Shown: positions 9,768-21,650, counted from the stretch's first letter. The stretch: DNA of 64,000 nucleotides from Kalaharituber pfeilii (GCA_015179045.1 WHUZ01000091.1:167006-231005), one strand, 5' to 3'. Notes: a model not told the origin generated them from the letters alone. Numbers and translations are program-made.

Positions 9768-11990
9768 TACATATCACCCTGATCGCTCTTCCCCATTTCC
9801 ACCGAGAACATGTACAATCCCCCCCCCCCCCCCCCCCCCACTCACATTCTTTCAAACTATTTCCCCAATACATCATTCCCTCACCTATACTCCATTCACC
9901 ACACGACCACGGGAAAATTCCGCAGCAAAATAAAACATGAAAAATTGACCCACTATCGTATCCAGTTTACCGACCCCCCCCGCGCTGCTCCTCCACACAC
10001 ACATTCCCCCACCTCGTATACTTGGAAGTATAGTACTGTGACTATCGACCTTCGCCCAGGTAGCCGCTTAACCCCCCCAACCACCGGCGGTAACAGTCTA
10101 AATTGAAGCATGCAAATACAAAGTAAGACACTGGGAGGCGTATCCTCTGGACCCGCAGCAAAGTATGAGACAACGACCCCAGTCCCGTACCCCCGCCCCA
10201 GCAGTCGTCCCCGAACTGAAGGTTCAAGGGCAAAAGAAACTTTAATCGCCGCCGTCTCCTGCTTCACAACCTCCATCCAGTTAACACCCCGGTTTATCAT
10301 CTCATGGCGTTGCGACCGTAGTGTTGCAAATCCCAAGAGTCGAGCACCGGCAAAAAAAAAAACGTTCTGCGTACCGTCAATCCCAAATACAAGGCCCCAT
10401 CAGTCTAAACTTACCCTATCACCCTGATTCTTCCTGTCTTTCAGTTTCCCACACTTTCTTTGTACGCCGATCAACACATGTAAATTGCAGAAATAAAATC
10501 CACGAACTTACCCTATAATATTTTTAAAGAACCCCGCACACCCAAATCCATGTATCCATGATCGTCCTTCCCCCCCATCTAGTCCCCTTCCCACGAAACT
10601 GAATATTTCGTTATTTTTCTCCGCGAGCATTAATACGACCCAAATCCTAAAGTCCGGCTTCCGATTTTTGTTTAATCATCCTCCATGAACCATCCCACCG
10701 CGTAGACCGGCTTTGCAAGTTCCCCGCGTCAGTAATGTCTAGCCCCCAAAAGCTAGCAGAGAAAGCGTAACGTACCTGTTACCCTGATACCTAGGCGTTG
10801 CCTTCCTTCAACACCTTGTATGCGACAGCATCGCATTCTCTGATCAGAAGTCAGTACGGAAATAAACACCACTCTAACCTTTACATCACCCCCTCACCTC
10901 AGCTCGCTTTTCCAGATATTTTCAATCGCTTTGGTACCCCTTTTGTGGAAAGTCTCCTGAAGTAACACACACGCTGCAAGCACATCTGCAAGGTCAGCAA
11001 ATTCTCTAAATCCGCAAGCCCACCGACAACGTAACCTCAGCTTACCCGCTTACGCTGAGGCTGCCCCAAAACGGCACGGCGTGCGAGAAACATAACCTAG
11101 GCCCCCACATACCCCGCTACATCAGCACACCCCTACGCCAACCTCAAATCCCACAAAATCCAAACATACCTTGCACCCCTTCCCCTCCCATCGCGAGCTT
11201 TCACTTCCAATAACTCCCCATCCAATGGACAGCATCCTTGAAAAAGTCCCATTTCCCAAACTTTCATGCTCTTAACGTTTTCTTCCTTTCTTTCGATCGA
11301 CACAACCTCCGGCAACCAGTATCCAAACGCCAGGTATGTATGCACGGTCAGGTGACGTCAGGCGGCGATTATTGTTTGTTCCAATTCCCGCTGAACAGCA
11401 AAACAACCTCTAAGCCACAAAACTGAGACAACCAGAAGAAATTGACCCCCACCAACCACCGGGTGTCCCTCCCCAGCGCTGTTCAAGTATCAACCCTCCT
11501 AGTTCCCAATCCTTAGGCCCAAAAGCCCATGAATATCCCCCCCCCCCCAACTCCGGAGCAAAAATGAAATCCCTCCCACCCCCGGGCGTCCCTTCCCGTG
11601 GTGCTCAGTATATCATCACCCCTTCCAGCACTAAGCCAACATCAACAACCACACACAACCGTGCAATCGCAAGACTGAACATCCAGAAGAATCCGAAACT
11701 ACCTCAACCACCGAGTGTCCCTTCCCAGAGTTGTGCAAGTTCTCACTCACTCGCAGTTCCTAAATGTTATAGCCAAGCAACGCGAATCAAAAATAACAAC
11801 CTCCAATTGTAGGGTAGCCCCCGGAGCCAACAAAATCCCTCACACCGCTGGGCGTCCCTTCCCAGGGTGATCAGTGTTCCGTGACTCCTTCGAGCGCCGA
11901 GCAAGATCACCAGCCATAACTGTGCAATGCATGACCGAAAAATGGTTTTGTTATTTCATGTACCCTCCGCTCCCTCCTCCCTCCGCCACA
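8211..11990. repeat. Diverged C-rich tandem array
   Basis: The plus strand is strongly C-rich and the same signals recur at irregular spacing. One is TTACC...CACCCTGAT or similar (near 9315, 9768, 10412, 10775). Another is TATAGTACCATGACCACCGT or variants (8745, 9496, 10028; also 6974 and 14752). A third is GGGCGTCCCTTCCC or variants (11465, 11585, 11720, 11852). The first signal, read on the minus strand, resembles the exon end and donor of the gene at 11997-14047 (GGTGATAGGGAG then GTAAGT). I therefore read the region as eroded tandem copies of that gene family. No intact gene is visible. Poly(A) (9732-9764) and poly(C) (9818-9838) runs interrupt it. Confidence 0.45.
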
Positions 11991-11996
11991 GCACGC

Positions 11997-14047
11997 TCAT
12001 AAGACACCATCCTCATGCTCGTCCTGTCTAGTCAAACGCGACTGTAACAGCCTGTACCGCGTCCCCGCAGCGTCACGAGAGTTGAACGAGACTTCGTCCT
12101 CCTCCTCTAGCACATCATCGCCCGTATCTCCGTCCCCGTCCGAGACGTCGGCCACCGAAGGGTCAACTGCCTTCCGCGCCTCTTCGTCCACCTCCTCGTC
12201 CTCGTAAATCTGCACTAGGTCTGGTCCCTCGTCATCATCGTTTTCGGAAGTCGAGTAATCATACAAGTCAAATACGATGTCCTCCTCCTCCAAAATATCA
12301 TCGCTCATCTCCTCGTCCCCATCCCCGACCACCCCTTGTAGTGTAGCTGCCGACGACGGCGGCACCGGTGCACGGTCGCCTAATTCCACCCTCGATTCAT
12401 CCCCTTTGTAGCCGTCGTCGTAATCGTCGTAAACTGGTACTCTGCGGCTCCCTAGTTGTAGAGTCCCAGACCATTCTTGCTCTTCATCAACGTCGTTTTC
12501 GACATCATAGTCCCTATTTCCTGCTGGACTACACCACGGAGAAACGGGCGACGATGGCGGCACCGGCGGAGGCTCCACTGACTCCAGCGACCATTCTTCC
12601 ATTCCGTCATCGTAGTCCTCGTAAATCTTTATTGGCGGCCGACGCGCCTGCCTCCTGTCATCGTCATCTTCATCATAATCCTCATCCACCTGCACTTTGC
12701 GCATGGGAGGAGTCGTGACAGCCGCCGCATTGCGGTTCTCACTCTCACCGCCCTGTTCTTGACCCTGTGTCTGTATCTGAACCACTTGCTGTACCGGCAT
12801 ACCGCGTCGCGCCCAGCGCAGGGATGGACGATCCGGGCAAGGCCTGTCGAAATTGTCAGTATGTTAATTTGCACCACCCCAACATCGCACGCACCTCTTG
12901 TTGGCCTCAAACTCCTCCGCCGTCTCCACCTTCCTCTTTCTATGCCGTGGACGTCGGCACGGGGTTTCCTATCAAATTCTATTAGTCTCACGCACACATC
13001 CTTACACACGCACCGAAAGATGGCATCGTGGGTATCGAAAACTTACATTTTGCCTCTTCCTCATCTGTGGCCACGCCTCCGCCATCTCATCGCCGTCCTG
13101 GCGCAACCACTCCATGCATTCCAGCTGCGAGTAGTAAATCATCGCTGCGTACTATATATCTCCCCCCATTCATCAGTCCACACTAACCCGCGCTCAAGCA
13201 CACACCCGAGAACTTACCTCCCTATCACCCATAACCTCCATCTCCTCCCCGTCTTTCAGAATCCCCGATTCTCCGGAATACGCGCCGCCGTCCTGCAAGT
13301 TGCGGTGCACTGCGTAGGAGAGCGAGTATGCGCTAGAGCGGCGGAACGGGTCTCGGGCGGGGGCACCAGGGAAGACGTTCGGGGTCGTGAGGGGCGAGGG
13401 CACTAATTGGATGTTTCCGCGAAGGAGCGGGGATGGGGAACTGTGGTCGAGCGGGGTGACGGGTTGTCGTTGTCGTCATCGTTGTTGTTGTCATCGTTGT
13501 CGTTATCGTTGTTGTTGTCATCGTTGTTGTTGGTGGTTGTGGTTGGTAGTGGCTCTAGAGCAGAAGGAGATATGGGCTCTTGCTTGATGGGAGGCTCCTG
13601 GGATGGCGGGGTTGGAGCAGCTGGGGCGGCTGGTGTCGGTGGAGGAGACCTCTGCTGAGCCTTGCCCTTGCCCTTCCCCTTCCTCTTCCCCGTCCCTTCC
13701 CTTCGGCCCGTCGATCCACGGCCGTGACTCGAGCGTCTGCCGGCAGCTGCGGGCCGGGGCTCCAGTACCGCCCTCACCTCCTGCGCAAACTCGATCTGCA
13801 CAGCATTGGGCCGCCCAACATCATTCTGCTGATCCCCGGCCTCTGCAACGGGATCCACCGGGGCCTCAGAACACTGCTTCCTCTTCGGCCTCCTTCTCTC
13901 CCGCTTCGGCGCCTCGAGCTTGAGAAAGCGGGCCTCAACATTCTCCCCATTGGCCCGGGCGGCGCGCGCAAGGCTGCGGGTGAAGGGCCGCTTCGCTACG
14001 GCGGCTGCGGCTGCGGCGCGTCGAGTGGAGCTGCGGATAGCAGGCAT
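11997..14047 (-). CDS. Multi-exon gene 1: basic N-terminus, acidic C-terminus, function unknown
   Basis: ATG at 14047 opens MPAIRSSTRRAAAAAAVAKR, followed by a basic, KGKGKGK- and Pro-rich low-complexity tract with one IKQEP (a SUMO-type site). Clear downstream exons: one ending at 13218 (donor GTAAGT); 13047-13151 (35 codons, YYSQLECMEWLRQDGDE); 12895-12968 (ETPCRRPRHRKRKVE, a likely nuclear signal); and 11997-12843, an Asp/Glu-rich C-terminus with repeated YDDYDDG/YEDEEVDEE-like blocks. Donors are GTAAGT, GTAAGT and GTGCGT; acceptors are ATATAG, GATAG and GACAG; phases agree from exon to exon. The join between the first exon (frame open to 13403) and the exon ending at 13218 is unresolved: a donor GTGAGG after ...EFAQE is possible, or the gene has a frameshift. 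The composition suggests a nuclear, chromatin-associated protein, but no known domain was recognised. It is a paralogue of the genes at 16.8-17.4 and 21.9-24.5 kb. Confidence 0.65.
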
Positions 14048-14075
14048 CGTTTGTGTGTGTGTGTGTGTGTGTGTG
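14048..14075 (+). repeat. (GT)n microsatellite
   Basis: About twelve GT units lie directly upstream of the start codon of gene 1, within its probable 5' leader. Confidence 0.85.
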
Positions 14076-14699
14076 TGGAAAACTGCGGTCGGCGGTTAGA
14101 GGACCTGCTTTTTGTGCACAATGGGGAGTGGGGGTGGGTAACTATACGGACTGAAATTGACTGGGAGTTGTATGTTCGATAGAAACTTGATTTTTGCAGA
14201 CCTACGCGCTGCGGTCAAGAAATTGGGATGATAGCTCAAGTAATCGATAAATAGGAGGCTGGCTGTGCTGCTGTGAGGATTGGAATTGGATACTTGACAG
14301 TTGTAGAGGCCGTCGACGATAGCGCTTGCAAAAAAACGAAACTACCACCTGGAAAAAAAAAAAAAAAAAAAACAACACAACAGCACACACACCCAACCCA
14401 CCCGCACGCACAAAATGGAAAAAGACAGTCACGGCACAAATACCGCAGGTCTCCGCACCCCCCGCACACACAAACGCGACTTTGCGCGTACATAGCCTTG
14501 CTTCGCACAACTAACGTATATAACGCCAAAGCACGACTCATTGGCCAAATGGCTTGCTTCTGCGCACGCCGGCTGGCCCGACAGACCAGGCGAGCTGCGG
14601 TCTGTGTCTTCGTTGTATAGGCCGGGCGGGTGTGCGGGATACGATGCAGTGTACATTGACGTCTCAATGAGGGGGAATGCTCTCCTGAACGCTCTGCAG

Positions 14700-14991
14700 C
14701 ACACCGCACTCCCGCCCGGCCCGGCCCAGGCTCATTGCCCCACCCCCACCCACGAGTAATACCGTGACAGTCGTCATCCACAGTATCCAGCTGCAAAGCA
14801 CTCGTCAACTTCCACGATACATATGCCTGATCACTGTACCGCCCCCTCGCTCCCCGTAGCCCGTCACAAAACGGAAACCCATATTGCTGCAGAGCTTCTT
14901 GCGTTCTTTCAGTCACGCAATGCGGGATCACCATAGTGCCCACTGACCTGCTCAATCCAGCAAAAGGCAACACAGCGGAGGTCAGATGCAA
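14700..14991 (-). other. Open frame related to the tandem array, uncertain gene fragment
   Basis: A minus-strand frame starts MHLTSAVLPFAGLSRSVG and runs through YVSWKLTSALQL and DTVDDDCHGITRG. The DNA around the last block matches the repeated CCGTGAC signal of the 8-12 kb array. After about 100 codons the frame enters low-complexity sequence and poly(T), so a longer protein is not credible. It may be a relict exon of the same family as gene 1. Confidence 0.25.
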
Positions 14992-15379
14992 ATGTATACT
15001 TACACGTGATTATTGGTTTCAAGATTCGTTAACAGTTGACGATTTGCTATACCGCAAAAGCAGTTGACCTGAGATGAACGAGGGTGGCTCTCCTGTATTA
15101 GGATAGCGCTAAATATATCAATCGACATTCTTCCCATTTGTCACAATGATCTTTTTTTCTTTGTATCGCATGTCAATCTCGCACCATTGCAGCTTTTGCT
15201 ACGCAATACAACATATGTATGTAACCCATTTCACGCACATTATTCGTGCCTCGTGGTAGTCCAGCAGGGCTCCATACGAGTATTGAACGGCCTCGGGAAA
15301 AAAAAAATCAGAAAATAAAAATTACTAGTATGATTTGGATAAGTTTGATTCCCATGGGGCACTGATAGCGGAGAAAATC

Positions 15380-16763
15380 TCGCGCCTGACACTCCCCGTC
15401 GTCGTCCGGTTCACTCAAACACGACTGTAGCCGTTCCTCTAGCTTGCGCGAGCCCTCCCCCACAAACACACTTCGTCCCCCTGATCTCCCTCATCCCCGT
15501 CCGGGGGGGCTCCGCCGGCGGAAGCCCAACTACCTCCGACGTCATTCCCACCCCCCCCGTCCTCCTAACTCCGCACTAGCTCCTCTCTCTCGTCGTCGTA
15601 CGAAAAACCTGCCCCCATGACGGAGAAACTCGCTTTAGACTCCCTGCTTTGAATTGCGGTGTCACTCACTCGGCGCACGCGAGGCGGGTCAACTGAGTCC
15701 AGCGCGGCTTCGTCCACCTCTTCATTATCCTCGTAAGGCACCCCGTTTTGCAACTAGGCTCCAGACGATTCCCGTCCTCGTCAACCGCCGTCTTCGTCAT
15801 AATATATCTCATTTTCCTCTGGGCCTATAGCGTCCTTTCTCCATTCTTATTATTACTATTATCATTATGTTGCGGTGTCTACGATAATGTAGGGTGTAAC
15901 TTGGGACATCTCTCGATGGTAGAAGGCCCTCCTTACATAGCCAGCCCCCCGCGCATGCCTACTGTATATTCTACTGCTTATGCTAGCTATGCTTAACAAT
16001 CAATATCGAACGTACCCTTGCCACCCAATGGCGCAGCTCTTGCCACTCACTCAATCCATGCGCTGTCGCAAAACCCTGGAGAGGACCTTGGCATTTCACG
16101 TGCCCTGGTAAAGGAGGGCCCGAGGAGAGGGTACTAGAAGGTTCGGCGGGTTGAAGAACCGGGAGACTAAAAAGGGGAAGTGGGTAACTTGAGAATTACG
16201 GGTATATCAAGAGGGGCGAGGAGGAGGCCTTCTCTGTAGCATACAATAATCATCGCTACAAGGTTGAAGAAAAGTCAGATTCCATAGACCTCGATCAATT
16301 CCAGCTATTTGCTCCTTCTTCCCTCTAGTCCAGCGCCCTGCTTGTGATACGCTTTAGATATCCCCTTTCCGGGTAGACGCTGACAGTACTCGCATGCCGC
16401 CTATGCCACGTTATGGGCTACGACGGGAATCAGTACACCTGTGATGAAAAGAATAAAAGGGAACGCAAAATCCCACTTCAGACACGAACCAGATAACCTC
16501 CGAACCCCCCCCCCCCCCCCCCCCCCTCCGGCGGCCGACAGCTCAGTTGGTGGGTCCTCCTCGCCCTTCTTGCCCGCCGGCGGCATCCGTGAATCGTCCG
16601 CCGACCCCAGTGTCAGTTGTTCCGTTTCGTCTTTGGCCGAAGAACTTGTGGTCTCCGTCATCGCCGTCGTCACCGCAATCCTCATCCACCTACACCTTGC
16701 GCATGCATGGATGCGAGCGGCAGGCAGCCACTGCATTGCCGACCTCATCCTGGCATTGTGGTC
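15380..16763 (-). pseudogene. Broken terminal exon of gene 2 with an internal insertion
   Basis: Two blocks match the last exon of gene 1. About 16740-16540 aligns with the CGCAATGC...CATGCGCAA(A/G)GT(G)(C/T)AGGTGGATGAGGATT region, where gene 1 has CAG (Gln) and this copy has TAG. About 15790-15380 aligns with the YEDEEVDEEA...SRLTRQ end (here YEDNEEVDEAALDSVDPP). Roughly 450 bp of unrelated DNA separates the blocks. A poly(C) run (16506-16526) and several stops confirm decay. The CAG-to-TAG change is the CpA-to-TpA type expected from RIP. Confidence 0.6.
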
Positions 16764-17386
16764 CTAATCCCGCATCCTCCTGTTTCGATGCAGCGCGCGC
16801 CGGCACGGAGATTCCTTTTCAAATCTATCAGCCATACGCTCACATACATACATACAGTACACCCAAACGACTCCATGCACTAACGTATAAGAAAGTTGAT
16901 TTAGAACTTACATCCAGCCCATCGAGCCACGTGCTCACCAACTTGTCGTCCAGCCCGGCCTTCGTAAACCACTCCTCGCAGTCAAGTTGCGACCACTGAA
17001 GCATGTCGTCGTACTATATACACCCCATGCATTAGTTCCACGCATCCCTCATCAAGGACGACGAGACTCACATCAGCATCATTCATAACCAGTATCTCCT
17101 CCCCGTCCTGCACCATCCCCGAAGTTTCGGAATACGCGCCAGGGAACACGATGGGTGCCCTCCCCTCCTGCGCAAACCAGAACAGTGCGGCGTTGGGCAG
17201 ACCATCGTTCCGCAACTGTTGAGCCCTCTTTACGCGCTTCGGAGTGTTTACTTTCAGAAAGCGGGGCTGGATGTCCTCCCCATTCGCGCGGGCGGCGCGG
17301 GTAGCACTCCGGGTGAAGTGATGCTTCTCTGTTGCTGCTGCTGCGGCGGCTGCGGCGAGTCGAGTGGACCTGCGGGCAGCCGGCAT
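16764..17386 (-). CDS. Gene 2: paralogue of gene 1, shortened
   Basis: ATG at 17386 opens MPAARRSTRLAAAAAAA, then FTRSATRAARANGED, RFLKVNTPKR and FAQEGRAPIVFPGAYSET. Exon 1 (17072-17386, 105 codons) ends GAT before GTGAGT. Exon 2 (16912-17013, 34 codons) begins YDDMLQWSQLDCEEWF and ends before GTAAGT. Exon 3 starts ESPCRR at 16814 and meets TAG after 17 codons (16764). All junctions are phase 0, as in gene 1. The conserved FAQE...VFPGAYSE region is continuous here, which suggests the low-complexity tract in gene 1 is an expansion or intron. The acidic tail is missing because of the stop, so the product (about 155 residues) is either a truncated functional form or a pseudogene remnant. Function unknown. 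Confidence 0.5.
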
Positions 17387-17399
17387 CGTTGTGCGCAAC

Positions 17400-18450
17400 G
17401 CGATTGAAAGAACTGGATCACTCGGTCGGTGTTGGTGAGTTTTTCGCTCCGGATAAATCAAAGCAAGCAGTTGATGGGAAGTGGGGTAGGTGGGTAGGGT
17501 GGGTGAGGTGGGGTGGGTGGGGCATACGGACGGAAATTAACTGGGTGCAAGAGTCGATAGACTTGACTTGTCGGCGCGCGCTGCTGAGAGATAGATATTG
17601 GCGTCGAAGAATCTGAATACTTTGCTGTTCGAGGTGCGCTCCGCTTGCTGAGGAGGGAGAAAAAAAACCAAGAAGCAGCACAACCCGCCGGCACCTTATT
17701 TTCAAAAAAAAAAAAAAAAAAAGGACAGATAGACAATAAACCTACCCCCCTCCAAAATTTGCCCCCAACACACAAACGCAATTGCGCGTATCTTACTCGT
17801 TGGAAAAAAAATATTTCACATCTGTTTGCCACTCATATGCAATCCTGATTAACTTGCATATGCGTGACTCACCCCTCAATAGCTGTTGCTGTTCTCCTAC
17901 TGGTTCATTCATCACGTACCGGTATGTATGCCGGTGGCGGCTGAAGGCTCAGGTGACGTCACTGACCGGGTCAGGCGCACCTGTGGAAAAATCCCTGTCA
18001 CTTACGGAAAATTCCCGCAGAAGCGGGGACTTTTGGTCTCATGCCAAGACCTTGTTAGGCGAGCGCAGCGAAGGTCTTGATTTGTTGTTGATTATGCAAC
18101 GAGCATCACGGGACATATCACGTGAATCTATCATGGCCGAGATCATGGTATGCGGTAATTCTACGTGATGCGATATAGGAATTAGCAACGTCATACTTCC
18201 ACCAATTTGCTGGCAGCTCATGTCTATATATACGGGTGTTAGGAAACGCATATTGTACGTAGTTTATGCTGAAGTTGATAAGAAGAGAATGAGAATAAGA
18301 GAGGTTAAAAACAATACGTATCCCTGCGCACTTTATATGTTGCTTCATGATCCTTATGTATTTTCCAGTCGGCTAATTTGAATCTAAGACTTAGTACTAC
18401 CCCGCAGGTGTGATTTTGGCCCCCTTTAGATCCAAGTCTCAGGGACAAGC
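17400..18450. other. Intergenic DNA with an inverted AAGACC hairpin
   Basis: It holds the upstream region of gene 2, a poly(A) run (17702-17722), and a hairpin at 18045-18079 (CAAGACC ... GGTCTTG). A similar hairpin lies at 19851-19894. No gene is visible. Confidence 0.45.
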
Positions 18451-18454
18451 TTCG

Positions 18455-19310
18455 TGACCAGATGCAGGCAGGGGTAAGCGACGCTAGCCATACCGTATAT
18501 GTATTTTAAAGCGACGCCCATTCTAGTAGTGCGTACAAATCCATGCTCAGATCCATGCAAGGATAGATTGGAAAAAAAGAAATTGGTCGATGCTTCTCAT
18601 GCGACCTCACCTCTACCCACTGGTATTGCTTCAGCTCACAAATTCTCACCTCCTACTGCCTCATCTCGTATCGCATCACATCGGCTCGCTTCACACCCAC
18701 GTATTTTCAAAATTGCCGACAACATCTGCTTTCCCTGCCGTAGGCTGGTAGCCTGTGTGCGGGGCTACTTGACCCAAAAAAAAACAAAAAAAAAGACAAT
18801 GTCCGCATCACTCCTACGTGCACGTGAACTCATTGCCGCTTTTGCCGGCTGCATATTTGAAAAGGGGGAAAGCTATGGGCTAAACCGAGACCCCGACTAC
18901 AAGCCTATGCACTTTCTCAAGGCTTCTTGATTTCGGCAGTAAGTAGCTCGGTATTCAAGAATGTGATGATATTGCTGAAAATCACACTCGGGACGATATC
19001 ATTCCATACGCTCGGCTGAAAGTGGCTGAAGCACCAGAAAGTTCATGACTTGACGGAGGAGAGTAACTGAAACGCCGGAATACAGTATTAAGGAATGCAG
19101 GAGCGTATTGTTCTGCACTCTTTCAGGACAGTTAAGGAGGATACAGTACCGAAGTAGATATCCAAGTATTGGATGGAGTAGGTGGCCTGGCAGCGCCCTA
19201 GAAAACGGTGGGCATGGATCTGAACATGTGTTGTACGTACTACTAGATTGGCGGTCGCGTTTAAATACATATATAGCTAGCATCGCTTACCCCTACCGAC
19301 ATCCAGTCAG
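18455..19310. mobile_element. Candidate DNA element with ~100-bp inverted termini
   Basis: 18455-18560 (GACCAGATGCAGGCAGGGG, TAAGCGACGCTAGCC, TCTAGTAGTGCGTACAA, CAGATCCATGC) matches the reverse complement of 19213-19310 with mostly C/T and G/A differences. The core has no transposase frame and carries a family B tail (18733-18794). No target duplication was found, so exact ends are uncertain. Confidence 0.5.
18733..18794 (+). mobile_element. LINE family B tail (short insertion)
   Basis: CCCTGCCGTAGGCTGGTAGC then CTGTGTGCGGGGCTACTTGA and poly(A). The outer stem CCCTGC/GCGGGG and an inner stem GGCT-GGT-AGCC are both intact. A degraded duplication (GACAACATCTGCT / GACAATGTCCGCA) may flank it. 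Confidence 0.7.
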
Positions 19311-19319
19311 AAAAAGTGA

Positions 19320-20120
19320 CTGGACAGAGACATTTCGTCCAACCGTTTTAGTCACCGTCTGGTTACGAGACTATAGTAAGGCTTCTACTTGTAGAAGCCC
19401 CCAGCGCTTGAAGGCAAGCACCCAGCAGTATTCTTAATAGTACCTAAGCTGAAAGATACCTATTGTTCTGAGAATCAAGCCTACGGGAACTTTGAAATTA
19501 ATACAGACCTTACTTCATACATGAACATTAGCATAAGACTTAAGTATAGAACTAATATATGAAACTACTCCTTATACAGTATATGGAAGTATTTTTAGAT
19601 ATGCTGTATACATCGGAATATATGAGGTTAAGTACAAATTGGATTTATCTATGATAAAGGAGTATGAAGAAGTTTGTGCTTGATTATTACGTTCTACGTG
19701 TATCTTGATATTTTTGTGCTCTGAGTACCATATATGTGGATACGAGACTATATGTGGATCTACCTAGTACAAACCGTAGCTAGCTAGGTGTGCTTAGCGC
19801 TTGGCTAGAGAACTCGGTTGCTAGGCAAAATGCACTGCCAACATAAGAATCAAGACCCCCGCTGCGCTCGGCTTTTCGCAGCCAGAGGGTCTTGGAGAGC
19901 GCGATGCAGGGGCACTGCAAGACAGTGTTAAATCCCTCTATAACGTAACCATCTACACTTTCCAATATAAAAGAGACGTATAGGAATCAGTAAAGTCCTG
20001 CCAGCGAGATCTCCAGCAGCACTTAACAAAATCGAGTTTGGGATGATCCGGCCAATAATAGTTAATGACGAGAGATACTGCAACTTGTGTTTTAATTCAG
20101 ACGCACAAAACCGAGTCCAT
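19320..20120. other. AT-rich intergenic DNA
   Basis: No gene was seen. It includes the hairpin CAAGACCC...GGGTCTTG at 19851-19894. Confidence 0.4.
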
Positions 20121-20129
20121 CAACAAAAA

Positions 20130-20590
20130 AACAAAAATGGACATTCATAACAACTTAAAAAGGACCTTGACAAAGCCACACCAAACAAAAGCAGGAAAAA
20201 CCAGAAAACGAACGAGATAAGACACAAGAAAACTAAAGCACACAAAGCCAAGTACACAAGCTGTACACAAAACAAAAAATAAAAATAAAAACTTAAAAAG
20301 GACCTTGACAAAGCCGCACCAAACAAAAGCAGGAAAAAGCAGAAAACGAACGAGATAAGACACAAGAAAACTAAAGTACACAAAGACAAGTACACAAAAC
20401 TGTACACAAAACAAAAAACAAAAATGGACATTCATAACAACCTATAAAGGACATTGACAAAGCTACACCAGACAAAAGCAGGAAAAACCAGAAAACGAAC
20501 GAGATAGGACACAGGAAAACTAAAGCACAAGATAACTAAAGCACACAAACTGTACACAAAACAGCCGTACACTAGAAGCTCAAAACACAC
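20130..20590. repeat. Minisatellite of three ~140-160-bp units
   Basis: The phrase AAGGAC(C/A)TTGACAAAGC...AACGAACGAGATA recurs at 20160, 20298 and 20457 with its flanking A-rich text. The long hydrophobic minus-strand frames across it come from the A-rich repeat and are not genes. Confidence 0.75.
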
Positions 20591-20601
20591 AAACAAAAAA
20601 A

Positions 20602-20636
20602 GGGGGGGGGGGAAAATCATTTCCCCCCCCCCCCCC
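20602..20636. repeat. G11...C14 homopolymer palindrome
   Basis: Eleven G (20602-20612), a 10-base spacer and fourteen C (20623-20636) could form a very stable hairpin. It could equally mark an assembly weak point. Confidence 0.6.
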
Positions 20637-20974
20637 ATCATCAACATCGGACCCATCAGGGGTTACCAGTTTTCCCCGTCGAAATTTTTCCCTATGTTGA
20701 GTCCAATTAGTCCGAGATATGTCAACCGGTGAGGAATCTGGCTTACCTCAACTTGTCCTGACAGAAACTGCTTGGAGCTTCTTCCATCATATTCCACCCA
20801 CTCTTTCCTACCTCCCATCCCCATCCAAGCGAACAAACCTCAAAGAAGCATAACGTAACTCAAGGAATTCATCTGGAAGCAACCCAGCGCCCCCGTCTCC
20901 TTTTTCTCCGCATGTCAATCTCCATCTAAACACCCACCAAACCATACAAAGTATCCTCTTTATCTCCCGTTACT

Positions 20975-21650
20975 CACTCAACAGCTGCCCACTTGGCGTG
21001 CCTTCCAAATGTGCAGTGCGAGGGGTGGGGAGATTGGGGGTGGTCTATGGTATAGAGGCAGGATATAGAAGAAAGGCAGCGAAATGAAGGAAATTAGGAA
21101 GAAATGAGAAGTAGCAAAGCTAAGCAAGAACGAATATAAGGAAATCGAAGCTTGCTTATTGCAAAGCCATCCATACAACCAAAGCACAACCTAGCTCTCC
21201 CGTCTCCCCATGATTTCTCAACCCCCGTACTGAACCGCACAGAGCATCCCTTCATCTCCTGCCACTAACTCAACAGCTACCCACCTGGCGTCCCTTCCAA
21301 ATGTGCAGTGTGAGTTGTGTCTGTCGATGAGGTTGGTGTTTGGTATAGATTTTTCAATCTCCCCGAAACCGTACAGAGCATCCCTTCATCCCCCGTCACT
21401 CTCTCAGCAGCTACGCACTTGGCGTCCCTTCCAAGCGTGCAGTGTGAGTGAGTTGTGGGTCAATGGGGCTGGTGTTTTGGTGTTTGTGGTACGTGGGTTT
21501 GTGAGAACGGAAAGTAGGAAGATGAAAGGGAAGAAAATAGGAGGAAGGAATCTGAAGCTGTAACTGCACAATAGAGGTAATAAGAACAAACAGCAGCAAA
21601 AAAGACCTTAGAAACCTTTTTCCGGGTAGCCAATAAATCCGACTAATCAA
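20975..21650. repeat. Three diverged direct repeats (CTTGGCGTCCCTTCCAA units)
   Basis: The segment CAACAGCT(G/A)CCCAC(T/C)TGGCG(T/G)...CCTTCCAAATGTGCAGTG occurs near 20981, 21272 and 21410, with flanking GCACAGAGCATCCCTTCATC shared by the last two. On the minus strand each gives a WK(A/G)RQV peptide. The units resemble those at 11.46-11.95 kb. Confidence 0.6.

Noticed and set aside
13333..13658. Thr-, Ser/Leu- and Arg/Cys-rich frames around 13.4-13.6 kb
   Set aside because: They are alternative-frame readings of the Asn/Asp codon repeat within gene 1.
20120..20656. Long hydrophobic minus-strand frames resembling multi-pass membrane proteins
   Set aside because: They are translations of an A-rich three-unit minisatellite; the same peptide repeats with the DNA unit and no start or splice context is present.
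20978..21650. Direct repeats considered as a CRISPR array
   Set aside because: Units are long (140-290 bp), diverged and without uniform spacers, in a clearly eukaryotic context.
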